Shown here: piece after piece, positions 25,505-35,200 of the stretch | Layout of the letters: each line of letters starts with the position of its first letter | How positions within the stretch are numbered: position 1 is the first letter of the stretch | Origin: Lepus europaeus | Taxonomy: Eukaryota > Chordata > Mammalia > Lagomorpha > Leporidae | Assembly (NCBI RefSeq): GCF_033115175.1 | Contig: NC_084827.1 | Span: forward strand, 181,642,388 to 181,706,387 | Length of the DNA: 64,000 bases | Direction of reading: 5' to 3' | The notes under the pieces: generated by a model | Database searches by the model: none | What the model was told of the DNA's origin: nothing | What the model saw: the letters and a program-made list of their open reading frames with translations, nothing else | Program-made: the position numbers and the translations under genes

Positions 25505-28500
25505 AACTCCGACTTTCAAATAAATAAATAAATCTGAACAACAGCAATAACAAATACTTTGGAAAAAAAGGTGTTCTTTTGACAAAAGGAAAGTTTTACA
25601 CCAGAGATAGGACCTTCTACACCTCAACTGTCCCCAGCAGGGGGACACTGTCAGAAATAAGATGAGCCACTGCAACAACACAGAAGAGTCTGTTCTATTC
25701 TTCCCTTCCACTTAATTGGGACACAAACAGAAAAGTTTAACATTTGCAGTAGCAGGTGGAGCCCATTCTAGGGCGTTTGATATACCTAATCTGTCCTGGA
25801 ACATAAGTTAACCAGAGTAATAGACTGTGATTTTTTTAAAATGTTAATAACACAAGTCAGAGTACATTACTGAGCTCTTAATTAATTCTTGGTTTCAACC
25901 GAAGTTAAACAATCATCAAGAGTGATGTAGTACAGAAGCACCTGTTTGCTTAATAAACCTTACGCTGTGCTAGGATTTAACGCCGCCCCCAATCCTGGTA
26001 AGACCAATACATGAATTTCACAGAGGAGTAAGCCAGCACCTTGAAGTGTCTTCCTGCCTCTTACCTGGATCACCACTGCCAGCAGGTGGGAGGCCATCAA
26101 AAAGCAAAGGTCCCCCTGGCCCTGAAACACAGCAGAACACTTCGTGAGCCCGCAGCCTGAGGCTGAGCGTCAATCCAGCCCACCAGGACACCTACGTAAG
26201 GCACTGGAACAAACTCAAAACTCGTGTCAATCCAGTGGCAGCTCGCACTGCAGTGAATAATATCTCGAACCTATGCTAAAACCTCGCACCTCAAAGGCAA
26301 TGAAAACCTGCCCTAAAAAGTCAACTTTATTTCAGCCAGAAAAGTAAATACTCCACTGGACCAGAGAAAACGCTCAGCAGTTCAGGCAGCACTGCTCAGG
26401 GCTAACGACTAGCAGATTGTTCTGCCTTACCTGACGCCATGGATTCAAAACTTAAAGACAGTCCAACACCTAAAACATCTGTGTGTTGAAAATGGGGGAA
26501 AGGGAGAGAGATTGAGACAACTCCAATCCCAGGAGGAGCAGAGACGTTGACACACACCTGGGAGAGCCTGAAGACTGTACCTGAGTCAGTACTGCTGGCC
26601 GGAGGGAGCTCCTCAAAGAGCAGGGGTCCCCTCTGGGCTTCTGTCCCTGAAACACAGAAACCTGTTTAGAGCACACACGGTCTTTGTCCAGGATGAATTC
26701 CAAGAGGAAAGACGCAGTGGTTTCCCACACTTTGAGACAAGTTTGCTGTTAGATTTTTCTAACAAATTTTCTGTCCCTTTGGACAAAATTCATTCTAAAA
26801 ATATGCTCTTGACAGTTATTTAATATGAACATTTGTTTCCAACAATTACAGTAAATGTAAAAGCAACCAATGAGATCGCAACAGGCATTTTAAGGGCCGA
26901 TAGGTATTTCGAGGAAAGCTAATATCAACTACTCATATATAAAAGTCTTGTCTTTAAGGGGTGGACATCTGGCGGCTGGGTGGCCCAAGTGCCACACCAG
27001 AGTACCACGCCTGGCTCCAGCTCCTGACTCCAGCTTCCTGCCATTGCAGACCCTGGGAGGCAGCAGTAATGACTCAAGGGATTGGTTTCTTGCCACCCAC
27101 ATGGGAAACCTGGATTGAGTTCCCAGCTCCCACTTTTGGCCCCATGGCTCAAGCAGATATTTGGGGAAAGGTGCAGGAGATGAGAGTCCCTCTCCCCTTA
27201 AATAGACAAATTAACAAATAATTCGTGGAATTATAATAAATAAATAATAACCCTGGAAAGAAAAAAATCAGATCCTAGACCCCAAAAACCAATCCTTTGG
27301 TAGCTCAAGACAGATTTCAGAAATAGAGAAATCCTTTAAAGATCTACAGATTTGGGGGCCAGCACTGTGGCACAGCAGGTTAACACCCTGGCCTGAAGTG
27401 CCAGCATCCCATATGGGAGCCGATTCGAGATCCAGCTGTTCTACTTCTGATCCAGCTCTCTGCTATGGCCTGGGGGAGCAATAGAAGATGGCCCAAGTCC
27501 TTGGGCTCCTGTACCCGCATGGGAGACCCGGAAGAAGCTCCTGGCTCTGGATCAGCGCAGCTCCAGCCATTGCAGCCCACTGGGGAGTGAACCAGCTGAT
27601 GGAAGACACCCCACCCCCACCCCGCCTCTCCTTCTCTCTCTGTGCAACTCTTTCAAATAAATAAATAAATCTTAAAAAAAAAAAAAGATCTATAGATTTT
27701 TTAAACATCCTCTCAGTAACTTTCTGTTAAAAAAATTGTTATTTGGTGTCCCCAGCCCCAGGGCAGCAGCTGATTCAAAAAACCTCTACGGACAAATTGA
27801 ATCAAAGGCAGCCAGCCTCTGGAGAAAGCCAGTAGAATTTTTTTTTCTAATCTAAACACCCAAAGATTCACATTCCAAAGTATGTCTTGGATCTTTTATG
27901 CTCAATTATCCTTTCAAACATACAATTTATCCACTATTTCTTATGCTCCAGATTTCCCTCAGAATTCTATTCATGCTGTGAAATATGCAAAACGTCCACA
28001 GGAACAGAGGAAAACGAAGGGCTGGAGATGAAAGTGAACACAATGAGCACACAGAGGCGCTGTGTCACCACTGACACTCCTCAGCGTCCAAGCAGGAAAT
28101 GGACTTGTTTAAAATCCAACTCACAGCTTAGGCCACCCTCGGCAATGCCGCATCCCATACGGGCCCCAGCTGCTCTACTTCCAATCCAGCTCCCTGCTAA
28201 TGCATCTGGAAAAGCCGTGGACGATGGGCCAAGTGCTTGGGCCCCTGAAGCCATGTGAGAGACCCCGAAAAAGCTCCTGGCTTTGGCCTGGCCCAGCCCT
28301 GGTCATTGCAGCCATTTAGGGAGTGAAGCAGCGGATGGAAGATCTCTCTCCTCTCTGTCTCTCCATCATTGTAACTCTTTCAAATAAATAAACAAATCTT
28401 TAAGAAAAACAATTCACAGGGCACAGTGGGTTAAGTCACTCCTCGTGACGCTGGCATCCAATATCAGAATGCTGGTTCCACAAGTCCCAGCTCCTTCACT

Positions 28501-29243
28501 TCTGATCCGGCTTCCTGCTAATGTGCCTGGGGGGATGGCCCAAGTGCTTAAGCCCTTGCCACTCATGTGGGAGACCCAGATGGGGCTCCTGGCTCCTGGC
28601 TTCAGCCTGGCCCAGCCCTGGCTGTTACAGCCATTTGGGGAGTAACCAGCAGATGGAAGATCTCTGTGTCTCCCCCACCACTTTTGTCTTTGTCTCGCTC
28701 TCCCTCCCTCCATCACTCTATTATAAACAAAACCTTTTAAAAATCCACTGAAAACAATAAATTTATATTCCTCAGAGGTTCATTTCTATCTCCCTGTTGC
28801 CTTCATGTAGAAATGACTGGATATTGATTCTCCTCTTTAAAAAAGTAAAAACTTTAAATAAAATTTATAAACACCAAAGAAAGAAATCTCCTGTGGGCTC
28901 TTTAGGTCAGAAGTAGACAAAATACATTAGAAATCTGAGCTACCAAAAAGCAACCCTTAGCCGTACATCTCACACGCAAATAAGACCACAGACCCTAATC
29001 CTGAGCAGTATCGCAAACTGAAGAACTGCAAATACTTCCTGGAGTCCAAGCTCAGCTCTGATTCCAGCTTCCTGCACCCTGGAGGCAGGAAATGACAGCT
29101 CAAGAAGCAGCAGAGGGTGGGAGGCTGGCGCTGTGGCACAGCGGGTAGAGCTGCCACCTGCAGGGCCAGCATCCCATATGGGTGCAGTTCAAGACCTGTC
29201 TGCTCCACTTCCTTTTTTTTTTTTTTTTTTGACAGGCAGAGTG

Positions 29244-29291
<48 letters not shown>

Positions 29292-32200
29292 TCTTCCTTT
29301 GCCGTTGGTTCACCTTCCAATGGCTGCTGCGGCCGGCACGCTGCGGCCGGCGCAACACGCTGATCCGAAGCCAGGAGCCAGGTGCTCATCCTGGTCTCCC
29401 ATGGGGTGCAGGGCCCAAGCACTTGGCCATCCTCCACTGCACTCCCGGGCCATAGCAGAGAGCTGGCCTGGAAGAGGGTCAACCAGGACAGAATCCGGCG
29501 CCCCACCGGGACTAGAACCCAGAGTGCTGGCGCCACAAGGCGGAGGATTAGCCTATTGAGCCGGGGCGCCGGCCTGCTCCACTTCTAATCCAGCTCTCTG
29601 CTATGGCCCGGGAAGGCAGTGGAGGATGGCCCAAGTCCTCGGGCCCTGCACTCATGTGGGAGACCTGGAAGAAGCTTTTGGATCTTGGCTTCAGATTGGC
29701 CTACGTCCCATAATACCTTGTATTGGCCTTGAGCATTTTTTCTCCCAGGAATTGAGCAAAAAGTAGCTACCATCTGACTGGAGCCCACGTTGCCATCATC
29801 AAAACTCCTAAACAAACACACCAGCTGTCCTATCACTGACCAGTCAAGGCTGGGCCAGGAACACTGGGACCAACGGCACAGGAGCCGAACACCCCTCAGC
29901 TCCAGCTGCCACCTGTGAGACGCCTCACCTGCGGCTCTTGGAGAGCTGGGAACTGAGCAAAAGCCGCCCGTTGTCCTGCTCTGGGCCTTGCTAACACCCC
30001 TTCCTCCATCACGTCACACACACTGACACCAACGACTGGCTGGCTGTGCACTGGGTTCCACAACACTCCTACAGGAGGGACTTCAGTGAGAAGCAATGAG
30101 GCCATCTCACAGTCTTGGCTGCCGTTAAGAATGGCGTAAGGGCAGCACACCACTGTCAGGCACCATCTCAAGGGTGCGACTCCCTTCAACTCAGTCAGTC
30201 CTTACTTCAGCCACACGTGGTAGGCACCTGTGTTTCAGATTGGGAAACTGAGGCACCGAGGTCAGACACCTGCCCGAGGTCAGAGAGCTGTGGAGTGCAG
30301 CAGGTTTCCAGGCCATGCTCTGGGGAGCGCCACACTGGTCCACACGCAGGCACCCTCCCAGGAACTTCACAAAGATCATCCTTTTCTACCCTTGCAATGA
30401 TCCCACAATAATAGTCCAGAGCCTCTATAAATCCTGGGAGTAACTTCTGCATCGTTAAAAGGATCCAACTTAGAAGTCTGCATTTGGATTTTTTTTTTTT
30501 TTTAAGATTTACCTATGGGGCTAGCACTGTGGTGTAGTAGGTAAAAGCCCCCATTTGTGGCGCCAGCATCCCACTGGGCACAGGTTCAAGTCCCAGCTGC
30601 TCCGCTTCCAATCCAGCTCTCTGCTGTGGCCTGGGAAAGCAGCAGAAGATGGCCCAAGTCCTTGGGCCACTGCACCCATTACCAGAGAGATGGATTAGAA
30701 GTGGAGCAGCAGGGACACAAATCAGCACTCATACAGGACCTGCTATGCCACAACCCTGGACCCATGGCCAGAGATATTACACAAGAAAATTTCTGATTAG
30801 TCCAAAACTTACATTTCTATTTTGGAGGAATAGAAATTCAAAATTTTAGGGGCTGCATCACTGGAAAAAGTATGAACTTGACATACTTTGGAATAGAGCC
30901 CCCACGTTCTAAACATTAAGAATTCTAAAGAAAATAGGACTGAAAATGTTTTCTCATTGCAGTGAATCATCAAAGCAAACCCCCCCCCCCCCCGCCCCGT
31001 TCTGCATCCTAAAGTTAGGTCTGGTAGAAACTAGAAACACCACGCAGAGAAAAACACTCTCGAGCTGATCACTAGTTACCTAGAGGCTGCTATGGACAAT
31101 AATAAGACCTTAAATAGTTTATCCCAGCGGATGAGACTTGTCTCTGTCTCTCCTCTCTGTTGCTCCACTTTTCAAATAAAATCTTTTTAAAAATTTTATA
31201 TAGGTTTTTTAATACCCGAGTTTTCTTTCCACGTACAAAGGCACTATAGATGTTTTCTAAACACCAGGGCACTTCTGAAACAGGAGGGGTTTCCTCTCAC
31301 ACCTGTCTCCACCCATGCAGGCATTTCAACTGTTTAGAGGCAGGCTCGTTCTCTCCACAGCCTTCTGCATGTATCACGGATCACATAACCCACCAGGGTG
31401 ATCCACTCTCGGCCAGTCCTGCTCTATTCTCTGTGGGAACCACACTCACCGCACAGCTCCTGATGGCGTTCGGCTGTCTAGTTTCACATGAGAATGCCAC
31501 AATGAAGCCATAAGCCATGTATCAGTAACCTGCGGGACTGCTGGTCCCAGGGGATCCGAGTTACCCTTGACAGAAGCTAAACCCGATTCCCTCAGACGTT
31601 GCAACAGTTGCACTCCTCACATAGTATGGGAGGATGTCAATTCTTTACATCTTCACCAAATTGTAACCAGCTTCTGTTAACACGAGTGGGGAAGATGGCC
31701 CTCGCTGAGGGGACACGCCTCTCCTCCTGCCCGGGGAAGCTGGCCAGTCTCCTTTGATAGGTGGCACCATTTCCTTCTCCTTTTAGCTGACAGGATTCAG
31801 TCCTTGACCCTTTATCTAACAGGTTATCTGCTTTTTCTTACAAATTTTGTGAGCCTCTCATTTATTAGGAATATTTATCCTAGTAATGTGTATTGCAATT
31901 ATTTTCTTTCAGTTTGTCTTTTGCCTTTGTAGTATCTTTTGTCCTCCAAAGTTTAAACTTTTACAAATTAATTTTTAATGTCCTGAGTTTTCTTGCTCAA
32001 CCCCAGTTCTACAATTAGTCTGTTTTCTTCTAATATCTTTATTTTATGCTTAGATCTACACTGTTTGTTGAAGAAGATACTTTTGATGGCCTTCCATGCA
32101 GTTATGTATTTAGTTCTTGATGGCTCACTGTCGGTTTTAAATGTACTGGAGCAGCAACCAAATAAATGAAAGAACCACCCTCTGACAGTGAGGCAAAGGC

Positions 32201-35200
32201 GCAGACACTGCACCGTGGGAGCAGCCCTGATGGGGATGCCAGCACCCTTACCAGAGTGCCTGGGATCAGGCCCAGACCTGCTCCCGCTTCAGCTTCCTGC
32301 CAAGGCACATCCTGGGGGCAGCAGGTGATGATGCCTCAAGGACGTGGTCCCTGCCACCCATGCGGCAGAATGGACATCCTGGCTCCTGGCTCCAGTCTGG
32401 TCTAGCCTCAGCTTCTGTGAGCATTTGGAGGTAACAGTGGAAGATAGATCCCCCTCTCTCTGCCTTTCAAATAAACAAACTTAAAAGTGGAAACAACTTA
32501 CTGTGAAAATTCTTGATACTTTTTTTTTTAAGGCAGAGTTACAGAGAGAGGGAGAGACACAGAGAGTTATCTTCCACATGGTGGTTCACTCCCCAAATGG
32601 CTGCCACAGCCAGGCCCTTTCCCAGGTCTCCCACAAGGGAGGCAGGAGCCCCATCCCTCCACTGCTTCACCAGTAGGGAGCTGGAACCGAAGTGGAGCAG
32701 CCAGGACACCCAGCACCCATAAGGGATGCCAGCACCGCAGGCCACGGCCCAACCTCGTACGCCACAGCACCGACCCAAAATCAAGACACCTTTAAATAAC
32801 GTATGAATTATGAAGTACAGTTGTCCATCTTAAAGTATTTTTAAGGGCATGACATAGAAAGTCCCACGAACAAGCCTGTTTCTTTTCTTTTTTTTTTTTG
32901 ACAGGCAGAGTGGACAGTGAGAGAGAGAGAGGCAGAGAGAAAGGTCTTCCTTTGCCATTGGGTCACCCTCCAATGGCTGCCGCGGCCGGTGCGCTGTGGC
33001 CAGCGCGCTGCGGCCAGCGCACCACGCTGATCCGAAGCCAGGAATCAGGTGCTTCTCCTGGTCTCCCATGGGGTGCAGGGCCCAAGCACTTGGACCATCC
33101 TCCACTGCACTCCCTGGCCACAGCAGAGAGCTGGCCTGGAAGAGGGGCAACCGGGACAGAATCCGGTGCCCCGACCGGGACTAGAACCTGGTGTGCGCCG
33201 GCGCCGCAGGAGGAGGATTAGCCTATTGAGCCGTGGCGCCGGCTTAGCCTGTTTCTCTTAGGTAAATTATCTTTTAATTTATGAAAGCTTGATTCACTCA
33301 GCAACCAAAGCCTGTAAGGACTGGAATGTAAACTACCACTTTAGCACAATGACTGAAAGCATTTAATGCATTCTTTCTAGATTTTTTTTCCAGATCATAA
33401 AAATCTCACACTAGGTGAGATACTAAAAACAAAAATCAAAAGAACAAAATTCACTAATTCGGGACCTTCTTCTTGGGACACTGGATGTTTTTCTTTCTTT
33501 AAGGTTTATTTTATTTGAAGACAGTTACAGTGAGAGAGGCAGAGGAGGTCTTCCATCTGTGGTTCGCTCCCCAGATGGCCGCAATGGCCAGGGCTGGGCC
33601 AGGCTGACTCCAGCAGAAGAGAGCTTCTTCTGGAACCGGTGCCCATGTGGGATGCCAGCAACAAGGGCAGTGGCCCAACCCCCCATGCCACAGTGCCAGC
33701 CCCTACTGGGTGCTTTTATGAAACCCTTTTAGGATCGTTTGCTGTCCTTCTAATTTTTTTTTTTTAAAGATTTATTTATTCATTTGAAAGTCAGAGTTAT
33801 ACAGAGAGAGAAGGAGAGGCAGAGCGAGAAAGAGAGGTCTTCCATCTGCTGGTTCACTAAACAATTGGCCGCAACAGCCGGAGCTGTGTCGATCCCAAGC
33901 CAGGAGTTTCTTCCGGGTCTCCCATGCGAGTGCAGGGACCCAAGGACTTGGGCCATCTTTGACTACTCTCCCAGGCCATAGCAAAGAGCTGGATTGGAAG
34001 TGGAGCAGCCAGGACTCAAACTGGCTCCCACATGGGATGCCGGCACTGCAGGCGGCTCCTTTACCCACTACTCCACAGCACCGGCCCTGCTCTCCTGTGA
34101 ACAGCTGTCACAGCTGACAGCTCAGACGACGACAGCTCCTGTGTAGACGGCAGTGTCTCTGTGCTCTGCAGGCTGCTGTGTGCACACAGCACACTTCACA
34201 GACGCAGAAACAGCCTGAGAAGGTAGAGTTCACAGGTAAAGAGCGAGATTGGAAACCAAACATCCCATTTCATTTCCTGAGTCTTCCTGGGAATTGTAAA
34301 AACAACCAGGTCTCACGCTGGCACTGTGGCATAGACGGTAAAGCCATCACCTGCAGCAGGCATCCCATATGGGCGCCGGTTCAAGTCCTCGCTGTTCCAC
34401 TTCTGATCCAGCTCCCTGCTAATGTGCCTGGGAAAGCAGTGAAAATGGCCCAAGTCCTTGGGATCCCGCCACCCATGTGGGAGACCTGGAGTAAGCTCCT
34501 GGTTCCTGGCTTCAGCCTGGCACAGCCCCAACCATTGAGGCCACGTGGGGAGTAAGCCAGCAGATGGAAGATCTCTCTCTTTCTCTTATGTAACTCCGAC
34601 TTTCAAATAAATAAATAAATAAATCATAAGAAAGAATGAAAGAAAGAAAAGAACTAGGTCTTTTATTATTCCCTGAATTAGCACAAATTTATAGCCCCTG
34701 CTTCTCATGAGAATTAAAAAACCATTTAGCAAGGTCAGCATTGTGGCCTAGCAGGAAAAGCCACCACCTGCAATGCTGGCCTCCCATATGGGCACCAGGT
34801 CTTGTCCAGCTGCTCTACTTCCGATCCAGCTACCTGGGAAAAGCAGCAGAAGATGCCCCAAGTACTTGGATCCCTGCCACCCACATGGGAGACCCAGAAG
34901 AAGCTCCTGGCTTCGGATAGGTGCAGCTCCATTCATTGTGACCATTTAGGGAGTGAACCAGTGGAAGGAAGATCTTTCTGTCTCTCCCTCTCACTGTCAA
35001 TAACTCTACCTCTCAAATACATAATCTTAAAAAAGAAAAGGAAAGAAGGAAAAGAGGGAGGGAGAAAGAATGGAAAGAGTTTGGCCTTGTCCTTCCTTCC
35101 AAGTGATCAACAGGATTTACCAAAACAAAGTATGGGGCTGCAGCAGTGGCGCAGTAGGCTAATCCTCTGCCTATGGCGCCAGCATCCCCTATGGGCACCG

